From contig NZ_JACCAE010000001.1 in assembly GCF_013409205.1 (NCBI RefSeq), positions 1,550,001 through 1,614,000 of the forward strand: a DNA stretch of 64,000 bases. Reading direction: 5' to 3'. Shown one piece after another: positions 49,792 to 59,374 of the stretch. Below the pieces are notes generated by a model. It worked only from the letters and a program-made list of their open reading frames with translations, did not search any database and was not told the origin of the DNA. The stretch's first letter is position 1. Every line of letters starts with the position of its first letter. This stretch comes from Janibacter cremeus (GTDB taxonomy: Bacteria; Actinomycetota; Actinomycetes; Actinomycetales; Dermatophilaceae). Position numbers and translations under genes: made by a program.

Positions 49792-52700
49792 CTACTGCGG
49801 TACGCCGCGTATGCAGGCGCCGACTTTCCGCCAGTAAGCAAGTCGACCCGTCCGCTTCGGCGGGGGGTTGGCGATGAGTTTTTTGGTGACTTCGCGGCCC
49901 AGGATCCGGTAGGCCTCGAGATCGAACTCGTCGTAGAGCTGGTCACCGGTACCGGTCCGGGGGAACTTGGGGTTGTTCCCGGAGTAGGCCTCCACGTCCC
50001 ACGGGAGCCCCTCCACCATGATCACCTTGACCATCCGGATGACGCCCTCCGTGTTGTCATCGTCGAAGCGGTAGTGACCGTTGCCCCACGCGGCGGTCGA
50101 GCGTTCCGCCGTCAGCCGGCGCATTGAGCGTGGGTCGAAGGTGACCTCACAGTTGAGGTCCATCCGTGCTGTGGCGATCGCCTCGCCGAGGGCCCTGAAG
50201 GTGTCCTCGGGGTCGGCGGATGCGTCGAGAACGATGATTTCCTTCGGGCGGCGTCGTAGCGCCTCGACGAGGCCGAGGTTGTCGTAGTGGCCGCCGTCGG
50301 TGATGTAGAGCTTCCGGTCGTAGATGGACGTTCTGCCCACGGCCTCCTTCAGTAGCCGGCTCGGACCCGGTTTGGATTGAGCGCCGATCACAGCGTTGGC
50401 GAGCCGGTAGACGGCCACCCGCAACGACAGCCACAACGGCGCGCCGCCCACCTGTGGTTCCGGCTGCTGCCATTCCGGGGGTCGCACGAAGCGGGGATCA
50501 TTTCCCTTCGTTGTCCCGGGATCAGGCAGGAGGTCCCACAGCCACCTCTGGTCAGGCCTGTTCAGATAATCCTTGACGAGTAGCTTGCGTTCGGTTGGCG
50601 ACAGGTCGGGCCAGGCCCGCAGCGTCTCCGGTTCGTTGCGGGTCCGCACCAGTCGTCGCACGGTAGCGAGGTTGTCGATCCACAGCGGATTGGGTAGCCA
50701 CACGCCCAGGCGGGCGTTCGCAAGTGCCAGCACCAGCCGGTAGGGATTCAGCCTTTTGTTCTGCCGTCCGGCCAGCGGCGAGAACGCCGCACCGCTCATC
50801 GCCATGGCCGCCGGGATGGTCGCGTCACGGAACCTCCGGTCGGCGGCGTACTCATAGAACGCGCTCGGGGTCAGTGCCACTCCCGAGGGCAGTTGCTGGT
50901 CGGTCAGACCGATTTGCGTGTCGTCGAAAACGAAGGGCGCACAGCCACGGTTGACCGGCACCACGCCGGGATCGTTGATATTGGCTACTGCACACGCAAC
51001 CAGCCGCGGACCCGGCCTCGTTTCCGGAGGCCGCGACTGCGAGAACCGCAACGACTTCCTGTACGACAGCGGCCCAGCGGCCTTCGTGGAACGCTGCACA
51101 ATGAACGCGAACGACAACCGCTCCCGGTAGAAGTGGTGCAGCGAGGTCCTGTTCACGTCCGTGAGTAGCCGGAGAGCGAGGAGGGTGGCGAGGAACCCAA
51201 GAGCGAGGTCCCATGAGGCCAGCATCTCCGGCACAGCGACCAACCCGGCCGTCCAGCGCAGCAGCAGGACGAGCAACACGACGGCGATGGTGACGGTTGC
51301 GGCCCAAGGGAGCACGACGTCCTTGACCTTCAACCAGACCTTGGCGAGCAGGGCACCGAGGCCCGCACCTCGACCCGCCCCCGGGGCTCCGTCGCCCCCG
51401 AGCGCGCCGCGGGCGGACCTGGCCACGGCCAGGACAGCGGTCAGCACCGCCATTGCACCGCCGACCGACACCCACGGGGCCGAGGCACGGCCCCCCAGCT
51501 CGCCTGCTGCCACGCCCGTCGTCAGCGACATGGTGGAAGTCACCCCACAGGCGGTGGCAGGTTTCTTGGGCGTGCCCTGCTTGAGTTGTTCGATGCACAC
51601 GTCGTTGGGCACGAAACCAAGGGCGTGCAAGAGGTTGGCCGCCGCCGATCCGCTGCTGGCCGCGAAGTTGTGCATCCACTCAAGGGCAGTGGGCACTCCC
51701 AGCAACAGCAACGTGAGCAGCGTGCCGTACGTGATGAGCGCTCCGCTGAGCCGCCGGATCGGCATCCGCTTGTCGAAGGGGATGGTCAGGTACTTCTCCA
51801 CCACCCTTTCGAGGACAAACAGCGCCACGCCGAATGCGGGCACCAGCCATATCCACAGCGCCTCCTGCCAAGGTCCGAACGTGAACTCCAAACTCGCGGC
51901 AGTCGCCGTGTGCCAGCCGGACAGCCCGCCCGAGGCGACGAGGTACCACCCGAGAAGCCACGCAGTAGCGCCGAGGACCGCGGTCAACAACACCAGGTTG
52001 ACGACGATTCCGAAGAGCAGCGACAGCAAACCCTGCAGGGCGCTGTTCCCGGAGTCGAGCAGGTAGCTACTGTTGCGGCGCAGTCGTTGCACCTCCGGGG
52101 TGCCCGGCGCGAACGCCGGAGGGGTCATTTCCTCCCAATTGGCATCGTCATCGCTGTCACCCGAGTGCCAGCGCACGGTGTGGTAGGCCGCGGCGATATA
52201 CCCACCGCCACTGACACCGATCACGTGATCGGTGTCGGCGTAGAGCCCCCTGTCAGTCAGCTCCTGCAGCCCGCCGAGGCAGAACGCGGCCGAGCGCACC
52301 CCGCCACCTGAGCAGCAAATGATCCGGTGCAGCTGATCCTTCTCTGCCTCGTCTGTCCCGTCTTCCTCGCCCTTCTCGGCCCCATCCCCCGTGTCAAGCG
52401 GGGGTTTGCCCCACCGCCGCCACGAGTCCAGCGCGACGAGTAGCACCACGACGAGACCGGCGCAGACGAACCAGCGCATCCAGCCAGTCCACGGAACTGA
52501 CAAATCCCCTTGCCAGTCTGGAGCACCGGTCTCAATCCACAGCACAACATCCTCAGCGAGGTCCATGACCGCTCCGATGACAACCGCAATTGCGGCGGCG
52601 TAGGCAACGCGTCTCAACTTGGAGCGTCGCTCCCACGCCCACATCAGCTCCAGCGACCGCCACGTCAAAGCCAAGTAGACACCGATCATCACCAGATCGA

Positions 52701-52947
52701 CCAGCAAACTCAACCGAGCGGCGACGACCACGACCGGTAGATCAACCGTTCGTGACGCGACGAAGGCCACCTCCCACGCGCCGTCAGCAACCCGACGCAA
52801 CGGCAACTGCAGCACCAATAGCGCCACAAACAGCATGAACGTCGTCGCGATGGACCGCCCCCGACCACGGCGCTCCATCTGCACGCGGTTGAGCCGGTAC
52901 TCCGGCCTTCCCCCGGCCACCTCGTTGACTTCGATGTACTCGTCCAT
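49792..52947 (-). CDS. Large membrane-bound patatin-like phospholipase
   Basis: A 1051-residue protein with a split patatin domain. The oxyanion motif CSGGGVRSA is at 212-220, the nucleophile Ser246 is in GVSGGGY, and the catalytic Asp884 is in TDGGHYDNLG. Membrane segments occupy residues 34-50, 72-95, 115-135 and 157-173 before the motif, and several long ones lie at about 300-340, 365-385, 400-420 and 540-600 between the Ser and the Asp. It is thus a membrane lipase with a large inserted transmembrane block. The substrate is probably phospholipid. Composition is less extreme in G+C than its neighbours, suggesting transfer. Confidence 0.82.
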   Translation of the reverse strand: MDEYIEVNEVAGGRPEYRLNRVQMERRGRGRSIATTFMLFVALLVLQLPLRRVADGAWEVAFVASRTVDLPVVVVAARLSLLVDLVMIGVYLALTWRSLELMWAWERRSKLRRVAYAAAIAVVIGAVMDLAEDVVLWIETGAPDWQGDLSVPWTGWMRWFVCAGLVVVLLVALDSWRRWGKPPLDTGDGAEKGEEDGTDEAEKDQLHRIICCSGGGVRSAAFCLGGLQELTDRGLYADTDHVIGVSGGGYIAAAYHTVRWHSGDSDDDANWEEMTPPAFAPGTPEVQRLRRNSSYLLDSGNSALQGLLSLLFGIVVNLVLLTAVLGATAWLLGWYLVASGGLSGWHTATAASLEFTFGPWQEALWIWLVPAFGVALFVLERVVEKYLTIPFDKRMPIRRLSGALITYGTLLTLLLLGVPTALEWMHNFAASSGSAAANLLHALGFVPNDVCIEQLKQGTPKKPATACGVTSTMSLTTGVAAGELGGRASAPWVSVGGAMAVLTAVLAVARSARGALGGDGAPGAGRGAGLGALLAKVWLKVKDVVLPWAATVTIAVVLLVLLLRWTAGLVAVPEMLASWDLALGFLATLLALRLLTDVNRTSLHHFYRERLSFAFIVQRSTKAAGPLSYRKSLRFSQSRPPETRPGPRLVACAVANINDPGVVPVNRGCAPFVFDDTQIGLTDQQLPSGVALTPSAFYEYAADRRFRDATIPAAMAMSGAAFSPLAGRQNKRLNPYRLVLALANARLGVWLPNPLWIDNLATVRRLVRTRNEPETLRAWPDLSPTERKLLVKDYLNRPDQRWLWDLLPDPGTTKGNDPRFVRPPEWQQPEPQVGGAPLWLSLRVAVYRLANAVIGAQSKPGPSRLLKEAVGRTSIYDRKLYITDGGHYDNLGLVEALRRRPKEIIVLDASADPEDTFRALGEAIATARMDLNCEVTFDPRSMRRLTAERSTAAWGNGHYRFDDDNTEGVIRMVKVIMVEGLPWDVEAYSGNNPKFPRTGTGDQLYDEFDLEAYRILGREVTKKLIANPPPKRTGRLAYWRKVGACIRGVPQ

Positions 52948-53112
52948 CGACGCTCCCCCCGCAGGACATCACAGCATCCTCCCTGGCTCCCGGAAAGGGA
53001 AGAGAGCTGTAAGACCTCACGAGCGGCACCCGCGCCATCCCCCGACACCCGGTGTGGATCTGGGAAGGATGCGAGGATGGATGCCGGAGTTACCCCAGTT
53101 GGAGGTTGACCG

Positions 53113-54012
53113 ATGACCCTGCCCTTCGATGATGACGCACGCTTCGCCGACTATGCCCACCCGCACCGACTGGTGAGCACACAGTGGCTGGAACGCCACC
53201 TCGACAGTGAGGGTCTCGTGGTCGTGGAGTCCGATGAGGACGTGCTGCTCTACGAGGTGGGTCACATCCCGGGTGCGGTGAAGATCGACTGGCACCTCGA
53301 CCTCAACGATCCGGTCACCCGCGACTACATCGATGGCGAGGCCTTTGCCCGGCTCATGAGCGCCAAGGGCATCGCGCGCGACACGACGATCGTCGTCTAC
53401 GGCGACAAGTCGAACTGGTGGGCCGCATACGCACTGTGGGTGTTCACCCTCTTCGGCCACGAGGACGTGCGGCTGCTCGATGGTGGACGCGCGCTGTGGG
53501 AGGCCGAGGGGCGCGACATGACGCGAGCCGTGCCGAGTCCGGCGCCCAGCGACTACCCGCTCGTCGAGCGGGACGACTCGGTCGAGCGCGCCTACCGGCC
53601 AGCGGTGCTGGACTTCCTCGGCGGACAGCTCGTCGACGTGCGCTCGGAGCCGGAGTACACCGGCGAGCGCACCCACATGCCGGACTATCCCCAGGAGGGA
53701 GCGCTGCGCGGCGGGCACATCCCCGGTGCGGTGTCGGTGCCATGGGCGCGAGCTGCCAACGACGACGGCACGTTCCGCTCGCGCGCCGAGCTCGAGCAGA
53801 TCTATCTCAGCGAGCAGCGCCTCGACCCGAGCGAGCCGGTTGTGGCGTACTGCCGCATCGGGGAGCGCTCGTCACACACCTGGTTCGCGCTGAAGCACCT
53901 GCTGGGCTTCGACGACGTGCGCAACTACGACGGCTCGTGGACGGAGTGGGGCAACGTCGTGCGCGTCCCCATCGTCACGGGCACTCAGCCCGGGGAGGTC
54001 CCGCAGCGATGA
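53113..54012 (+). CDS. Sulfurtransferase with two rhodanese domains
   Basis: A 299-residue tandem rhodanese. The N-terminal domain lacks a catalytic cysteine ([12 protein letters not shown]), as usual, and the C-terminal domain carries the active Cys247 in [14 protein letters not shown]. The CRxGxR loop fits thiosulfate sulfurtransferases (SseA/CysA type) common in actinobacteria. It moves sulfane sulfur to cyanide or a protein acceptor. The gene overlaps the following SufE-like gene by four bases. Ribosome site TTGGAGG precedes ATG 53113. Confidence 0.9.
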   Translation: MTLPFDDDARFADYAHPHRLVSTQWLERHLDSEGLVVVESDEDVLLYEVGHIPGAVKIDWHLDLNDPVTRDYIDGEAFARLMSAKGIARDTTIVVYGDKSNWWAAYALWVFTLFGHEDVRLLDGGRALWEAEGRDMTRAVPSPAPSDYPLVERDDSVERAYRPAVLDFLGGQLVDVRSEPEYTGERTHMPDYPQEGALRGGHIPGAVSVPWARAANDDGTFRSRAELEQIYLSEQRLDPSEPVVAYCRIGERSSHTWFALKHLLGFDDVRNYDGSWTEWGNVVRVPIVTGTQPGEVPQR

Positions 54013-54500
54013 ACGCAGAGACGGCACCCAACGGGCGGGCCCTGCCTGCGGCACTGGCCCAGGTGATCGAGGACTTCAACGACCTCGAGATCCCCGATCG
54101 CCTACAGCTGTTGCTGGAGTTCAGCGACGAGTTGCCGGCGCTGCCGCCGCGCTACGCCGAGCACCCGGAGCTGCTCGAGCCGGTACCGGAATGTCAGTCA
54201 CCGATCTTCCTAGCCACCGAGGTCGACGGCGACCACGAGGGCGCCACTGTGCACCTGCACTTCTCTGCTCCCCCGGAGGCACCGACAACCCGTGGTTTTG
54301 CGGGCATCCTGCACGAGGGACTCGACGGACTCGGTGCTGCCGAGCTGCTCGCCGTACCGATGGACGTCCCGGAGCAGCTGGGGCTGGGTGAGGCGGTCTC
54401 ACCGCTGCGACTGCGCGGTATGGGCGGCATGCTCGCCCGGATCAAGCGTCAGGTGCGGGAGAAGATCGGGCAGGACCATCCACCGACGAACTCAGCCTGA
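54009..54500 (+). CDS. SufE-family sulfur-acceptor protein
   Basis: A 163-residue SufE-like protein. The conserved cysteine that accepts sulfane sulfur is Cys62 in VPECQSPIF, and the conserved glycine-rich segment is [15 protein letters not shown]. It overlaps the rhodanese gene (ATGA), a pairing seen in many actinobacteria and consistent with sulfur hand-off from the rhodanese to Fe-S assembly or another acceptor. Confidence 0.88.
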   Translation: MNAETAPNGRALPAALAQVIEDFNDLEIPDRLQLLLEFSDELPALPPRYAEHPELLEPVPECQSPIFLATEVDGDHEGATVHLHFSAPPEAPTTRGFAGILHEGLDGLGAAELLAVPMDVPEQLGLGEAVSPLRLRGMGGMLARIKRQVREKIGQDHPPTNSA

Positions 54501-54559
54501 TGGTCGACCTGTGCCCCCATGTGACACCCCGGGCGGACGAACCCGGCCGATACCTCCAG

Positions 54560-54770
54560 GCGCGGTGCGTCGACGACTTCGTGCGCAACATCGCCGCTGT
54601 GCACGCTCGGATTGCCGCCGCGAGCGTTCCGGCCGCCAGCTCTCGGATGTCCGGCTGCTCCCGGTCAGCAAGACCGTCGACGAAGACCGCATCCTCATGG
54701 CGATTCAGGCCGGGTGCAGCCAGCTCGGCGAGAACAAGGTGCAAGAGGCCTGCGCAACGAGGGCGTCCGG
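54560..54770 (+). pseudogene. yggS (PLP homeostasis protein) fragment, frameshifted and truncated
   Basis: Two reading frames in succession give YggS-like sequence. First comes the N-terminal VRNIAAVHARIAAAS. After a one-base shift near 54625, the second frame gives DVRLLPVSKTVDEDRILMAIQ and AGCSQLGENKVQEA, which covers the PLP-lysine strand (VSKT) and the GENxVQEA motif. About 190 residues of the normal protein are missing afterwards. The fragment lies between the SufE-like gene and a divergently unrelated small membrane gene, marking a recombination scar. Confidence 0.75.
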
Positions 54771-54808
54771 AGGGCCACCGGCGCAGCAGGTCCGTGCCTC
54801 CGGGCTGC

Positions 54809-55135
54809 TCAGTTGTCGCCCGACGGCACTTCGGATCGACGCGGGCGGCTCAGCAGCAACGCAACTGCCAACAACACCAGTCCTCCCGCGAAGGCTCCTC
54901 CAGCTTCGTAACGTCGCGCGGCGACGGCATCGTGAGGCACACGCACCCCCGCGGCGCGCAGGTCAGCGAGCGTGGAGTCTTCAGGCAGTGGTGTGTAGGA
55001 GACCCACCCGAAGTCGGAGTACCGCGGCGAGATCGCGTTACCCGACACCCCTGCGGCCCCGACTGGGGTGACCATCAGGACCACCGCCGCCACGACCGCG
55101 GCGGTGCCCAACGCGAGGAACACCCGGCGCACCAT
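54809..55135 (-). CDS. Small membrane protein, hypothetical
   Basis: A 108-residue protein with two hydrophobic helices (VFLALGTAAVVAAVVLMVTPVG and AGGAFAGGLVLLAVALLLS) flanking a 45-residue outside loop containing SDFGWVSYTPLPED. No family is recognised. The basic C-terminus (SRPRRSEV) would be cytoplasmic. It faces the yggS fragment, and the start follows an inverted repeat at 55154-55172. Confidence 0.6.
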   Translation of the reverse strand: MVRRVFLALGTAAVVAAVVLMVTPVGAAGVSGNAISPRYSDFGWVSYTPLPEDSTLADLRAAGVRVPHDAVAARRYEAGGAFAGGLVLLAVALLLSRPRRSEVPSGDN

Positions 55136-55153
55136 GAGGTGACACTACGCCCG

Positions 55154-55172
55154 CTCTGACACGTTGTCAGAG
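55154..55172. promoter_or_regulatory. Perfect 8-bp inverted repeat CTCTGACA-CGT-TGTCAGAG
   Basis: Lies 19 bp upstream of the small membrane protein start and about 70 bp beyond the end of the EEP hydrolase gene, so it could be an operator for the former or a short terminator for the latter. There is no U-run on either side. Confidence 0.45.
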
Positions 55173-55242
55173 ATGTCGCTGAAGCAGACCAAGCTTCATA
55201 GCGCTAGTTGGCTTGGCACGCGAGCTGGCTCCCCGGGCCGCC

Positions 55243-56214
55243 CTATTCGGTGATGCGGAACTCCAGCCACAGCGGGTAGTGGTCGCTGATCCGCCAGGAC
55301 ATTTGCGTGCGATCCAGCCCGGAGCCGGTGAGCACGTGCGGGAGGAAGTCAACGTTGCCGCCGACGTTGTTGAACTCGAGGCCCTCCAGCCGGGAGACTG
55401 TCCGACCATTCGAGAGCGTCGGCGTGAACCACGAGATCTGGTCATAGAAGTGCCGCTTGTGGTTGTCGCCGAAGATCGTTCGTGGCACGCCGTGCAGCAC
55501 CGCCGGCGGGTAGAGCCCGGTCGCAAAGAAGGCCCGCCACAGTGGGTCGTCGTGCCGGTCGATGTTGAAGTCACCGAGCACCATGAGATTGCGGTTCCAG
55601 TCCTTCGGGCGGTCGGCCCAGTTGCGCATCCACTCGGCGAACGCGGTCAGCTCGGGTAGTCGGTCAGCGGGCCGTTGCCCCCACAGCACGTGCACGGTCG
55701 TCAGGATGAACTCCACGCCGTGGCGTACGAATCCGGCGGCGTAGGGCGTGCGCGCGAACTGCTTGACCTCTCCCTCAGCCAGCGGGGGCAACACGATCTC
55801 CCCGACCAGCCCTGAGGGCTGCACCCGCGTGCTGTCGTAGACAAAGGCCAACCGCTCGGCGTTGCCCTGGTTCCCCTCGGTCACGTCCGAGGCGATGACC
55901 CGGTAGTCCTCGCCCAGCAGCGACAAGATGGCAAACAACGCCCGCGTGTCCCGCCTCGTCTCCTGGATCGCCGTCACATCGAATCGCCTGATCACCTCGC
56001 AGATCCCTGACATTGCGTGCCAGTCGCGTTTCGGACTGTCCCCGGCGCCAGCCGTCCACCGGTTGGTGTACCCGCCCAACGCTCTGATGTTCCACGTGCC
56101 GATCAGCAGGTTGTCCTCGGTCCTGGGCACGACCTGGTCATCCAGTGCAGCCCGCAGCCCGGCCAGGTCCGCCGCTACGGGGTCTGGCATCGACGACGGC
56201 GCCACGTGGCTCAC
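55243..56214 (-). CDS. Endonuclease/exonuclease/phosphatase (EEP) family hydrolase
   Basis: A 323-residue EEP-fold protein. Metal and catalytic residues are visible in LIGTWNIRALGG, the Glu in AIQETRRD, Asp and Asn in VLGDFNIDR, and the final Asp-His in RISDHYPLWLEF. It lacks a signal peptide. It differs strongly from the exonuclease III gene of this window and more resembles secreted or island-borne EEP nucleases or phosphodiesterases. It overlaps the HIT gene by four bases (ATGA), suggesting a coupled pair acting on nucleotides. Confidence 0.83.
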   Translation of the reverse strand: MSHVAPSSMPDPVAADLAGLRAALDDQVVPRTEDNLLIGTWNIRALGGYTNRWTAGAGDSPKRDWHAMSGICEVIRRFDVTAIQETRRDTRALFAILSLLGEDYRVIASDVTEGNQGNAERLAFVYDSTRVQPSGLVGEIVLPPLAEGEVKQFARTPYAAGFVRHGVEFILTTVHVLWGQRPADRLPELTAFAEWMRNWADRPKDWNRNLMVLGDFNIDRHDDPLWRAFFATGLYPPAVLHGVPRTIFGDNHKRHFYDQISWFTPTLSNGRTVSRLEGLEFNNVGGNVDFLPHVLTGSGLDRTQMSWRISDHYPLWLEFRITE

Positions 56215-56720
56215 GACGAGTCCTGGCGCGCGTGGCGTGCACTACTGGTCAGCGCTGATCGCTCCCGCTCGCCGGGGCGGCTGGCGTCAGCGCCCTGCAG
56301 CACCGCACGCAACCGGTCGGCATACTCACTCATCTCACCGTCCGCGTAATTCACACGCGGCCAGAAGAAGCCGCGCAGCCCGTCGCCCTTGGTGCGGGGC
56401 ACGACGTGCACGTGCAGGTGAGGCACGGACTGGCTCACCGTGTTGTTCATGGCGACAAACGAACCGGTGCTGCCCAGCGCCACCCGGACCGTCTCCGCCA
56501 CGAGCCGGACCGCGGCGAACACGGGCTCGAGCAACTCGTCAGGAAGGTCGGTGAGGGTGACCACGTGCTCGCGCGGCAGAACCAAAACGTGCCCCTTGAA
56601 CAGCGGCCGCCGGTCCAGGAACGCCACGACGTCAGGCCTGTCCAGCACGACCTCCGCGGGCTGCTCGCCGCGGATGATCGCGCAGAACTGGCAGGCACGC
56701 TCCGGCACGCCTCCCAGCAT
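56211..56720 (-). CDS. HIT-family nucleotide hydrolase/transferase
   Basis: A 169-residue HIT-domain protein. The N-terminal CQFC begins the zinc-type C-x2-C, the core is VVAFLDRRPLFKGHVLVLPREHV, and the histidine triad is PHLHVHVV. It should cleave dinucleotide polyphosphates or adenylated substrates. The frame continues upstream to an ATG at 56843, but those 41 residues are Ser/Asp/Asn-rich and unlike the family, so the ATG at 56720 is preferred. It overlaps the EEP gene downstream and is divergent from the sulfatase. Confidence 0.8.
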   Translation of the reverse strand: MLGGVPERACQFCAIIRGEQPAEVVLDRPDVVAFLDRRPLFKGHVLVLPREHVVTLTDLPDELLEPVFAAVRLVAETVRVALGSTGSFVAMNNTVSQSVPHLHVHVVPRTKGDGLRGFFWPRVNYADGEMSEYADRLRAVLQGADASRPGERERSALTSSARHARQDSS

Positions 56721-56956
56721 GACGGTCCAGGGCCGGGCGCCGCTACCACCCGGAGACCAACCGCTGCTGTTGTCCGGAATCGAGTCATTTTGATCCTTCT
56801 GGCGTTCTGAACGAGGGGTGCTCGAGAAAAAATCTCTTGCCATATCGACCGGGGTTGTAACATTGGGCGGATCAGCAACACGGGGGACGAGTTCGTGCTT
56901 TGCTTTGGCTCGGTTTCTGCGTGTCCAGGTCTGAATGAGTCAAGGGGAACACGACC

Positions 56957-59257
56957 ATGAGCGGTTCATCCACGTCATCGCCGGGAGCACCTCAGGGCGT
57001 CCTGCCCTACGCCGAGCAGAAGTATCGCGGCGCCGTCGGAACGAGCTACCTGGATTCCGACCCTGCCGAGTTTCCCGCGCCACTGCGCGCTCCGGAGGGG
57101 GCACCCAACGTGTTGTTGGTGCTGTTGGATGATGCTGGTTTCGGACAGTTCTCCGTCGCCGGCGGGGGTGTTCCGTCACCGAACATGGAAGCTCTGGCCA
57201 AAGATTCAGTGATGTTCACGCGTTTTCACACCACGGCCGTGTGCTCGCCTACCCGGGCCGCGTTGCTGACCGGCCGCAACCACCATGTGGCGGGCACGGG
57301 GAATATCACCGAGGTCGCGACCGGCTATGACGGCTACACCGGGATCATTCCGAAGGACACTGCCACGATCGGTGAGATCCTTCGCCAAAACGGGTACATC
57401 ACCGCGTGGTTCGGCAAGAATCACAACACTCCGATCTACGAGACCAGTATGACGGGCCCTTTCAACCACTGGCCCAACGGTCTCGGCTTCGACTTCTTCT
57501 ACGGGTTCATGGCGGGTGACACGAACCAGATCCGTCCGTATCTCTTCGAGAATCAGACACCGGTGGGAACACCAACCGATCCCGACTACTACCTGAGCGT
57601 CGATCTGGCCGACCGCACGATCGAGTGGCTTCGCGGCGTCGAATCGGTCCAGCCGGACAAGCCGTGGTTCGCGTACTTGGCACCGGGGGCGACGCATGCT
57701 CCCCATCAGGCGCCGAAAGAACTGATCGATCAGTTCAAGGGGCAGTTCTCCGGGGGGTGGGACGTCTACCGCGAACAGACGCTCCAGCGTCAGAAGCGCA
57801 TGGGACTCGTGCCCGAGGATGCCGATCTGTCGGCTCGACCAGCCAGCATGCCTGCATGGGACTCGCTGGACGCCGACCAGAGGCGTCTGTACGAACGCAT
57901 GATGGAGGTCTTCGCGGCGTTCGGCCTGCACATCGATCAGCAGGTCGGACGTGTGCTGGACCACGTGGCAACCCTGCCGGATGCCGACAACACGTTGATC
58001 TTCTACATCGTCGGCGACAACGGCGCATCCGCTGAGGGCGGGTTCGACGGCACCTTGAACGAGAACGCGTTCTTCAACGCCTACCTCATGAAAACGGAAG
58101 AGATGCTCGACCGGATCGATGAGATCGGAACGGAGTACCACTTCAACCACTTCCCCGCAGGTTGGGCCCACGCGATGGATACACCGTTCCCGTGGACCAA
58201 GCAGGCGGCCAGCCACCTCGGCGGCACCCGCAACCCCATGCTCGTGAAGTGGCCGGCGCGATTCCTGGCCGGTGGCGAGACCCGCACACAATTCACGCAC
58301 GTCATCGACGTCGCCGCGACGATCCTGGAAGCGGCGGGTATCGAGGAGCCACGCAGTGTCAACGGCACCGCCCAGACACCGATCCAGGGACACAGTTTCC
58401 TGGACGCTCTCACCGACGCAGACGCTCCCGAGCATCGCACCAGCCAGTACTTCGAGATCTTCGCCAACCGCGGCATGTACAAGGACGGCTGGTGGGCTGG
58501 ATGCCTCGCCTTCGAGCCCTGGCAGGCCGTGCGGGGCTCCTTCGATCCGTTGACGGCGCGATGGGAGCTCTACAACCTGGAAGAGGACTTCTCCCAAGCC
58601 CACGACCTTGCCGCGGAGCATCCCGCGAAGCTGGAAGAGCTGAAGGCACTGTGGTGGGCCCAGGCCGCAGCCAACAAGGCGCTCCCTCTTGACTGGCGCG
58701 GTGCGGAGCGATTCAGCTCCGAGATGACAGGCAAACCCAATCTCGCGTCAGGACGCACACGGTTCGTCTACCCCGGCCCTCTCGCCGGTCTCCCCGAAGC
58801 GTCCGCACCCGATCTGAAGAACAAATCGTTCACCCTCAGCGCGAGCGTGCAGATCGATGACGGTGCCAGCGGAATGATCTTCAGCCAAGGCGGCAACACC
58901 GGCGGGTGGGCCTTCTACCTCTTGAACGGAACGATGGTCTTCGCGCACAACTACCTCGACGTCGAGCGCTACATCGTACGAAGCGACGACGTCATCGGTG
59001 CGGGAGCGCACGAACTGACCGCCGAGTTCACCTACAAGGGCGGACACGACTACGGCCAGAATGGCGCGGTCGTGCTCTTCGTGGACGGACGTGAAGCCGG
59101 AACCGGCACGATCGAACAAACAACCCCGATGAAGTACTCACTCTCGGAGAACCAGGACATCGGCACGAACACCGGCACCGCAGTGACCGGCGAGTACACG
59201 AGTCCGTTCGACTTCGAAGGAGACCTCACACAGGTCATCGTCGAGCTCGGGGTCTAG
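56957..59257 (+). CDS. Arylsulfatase (type I, formylglycine-dependent)
   Basis: A 766-residue sulfatase. The modification motif CSPTRAALLTGRN places the formylglycine precursor at Cys96. Metal-binding segments include LLVLLDDAGFG at the start and IFYIVGDNGAS later, and the C-terminal 130 residues form a LamG-like beta sandwich (GNTGGWAFYLLNGTMVFAHNYL). There is no signal peptide. It hydrolyses organic sulfate esters, probably for sulfur. Maturation needs a formylglycine-generating enzyme, not seen here. Codon use is less G+C-biased than in the flanking genes, suggesting transfer. Ribosome site AAGGGGA. Confidence 0.92.
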   Translation: MSGSSTSSPGAPQGVLPYAEQKYRGAVGTSYLDSDPAEFPAPLRAPEGAPNVLLVLLDDAGFGQFSVAGGGVPSPNMEALAKDSVMFTRFHTTAVCSPTRAALLTGRNHHVAGTGNITEVATGYDGYTGIIPKDTATIGEILRQNGYITAWFGKNHNTPIYETSMTGPFNHWPNGLGFDFFYGFMAGDTNQIRPYLFENQTPVGTPTDPDYYLSVDLADRTIEWLRGVESVQPDKPWFAYLAPGATHAPHQAPKELIDQFKGQFSGGWDVYREQTLQRQKRMGLVPEDADLSARPASMPAWDSLDADQRRLYERMMEVFAAFGLHIDQQVGRVLDHVATLPDADNTLIFYIVGDNGASAEGGFDGTLNENAFFNAYLMKTEEMLDRIDEIGTEYHFNHFPAGWAHAMDTPFPWTKQAASHLGGTRNPMLVKWPARFLAGGETRTQFTHVIDVAATILEAAGIEEPRSVNGTAQTPIQGHSFLDALTDADAPEHRTSQYFEIFANRGMYKDGWWAGCLAFEPWQAVRGSFDPLTARWELYNLEEDFSQAHDLAAEHPAKLEELKALWWAQAAANKALPLDWRGAERFSSEMTGKPNLASGRTRFVYPGPLAGLPEASAPDLKNKSFTLSASVQIDDGASGMIFSQGGNTGGWAFYLLNGTMVFAHNYLDVERYIVRSDDVIGAGAHELTAEFTYKGGHDYGQNGAVVLFVDGREAGTGTIEQTTPMKYSLSENQDIGTNTGTAVTGEYTSPFDFEGDLTQVIVELGV

Positions 59258-59374
59258 AACCTGCCCGAAACTCGCCGACCCCGAGGAGCGCACCTCGACC
59301 CCGACATGCATATCCCGGTGCCGGCTGGGTAGCGATCATGTGGTCAAGGTCGTCGCGCGCACCCAGGAGGACGT

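Noticed and set aside
57206..58621. 471-codon open frame antisense to the sulfatase
   Set aside because: Composition follows the third-position bias of the sulfatase and shows no recognisable domain.
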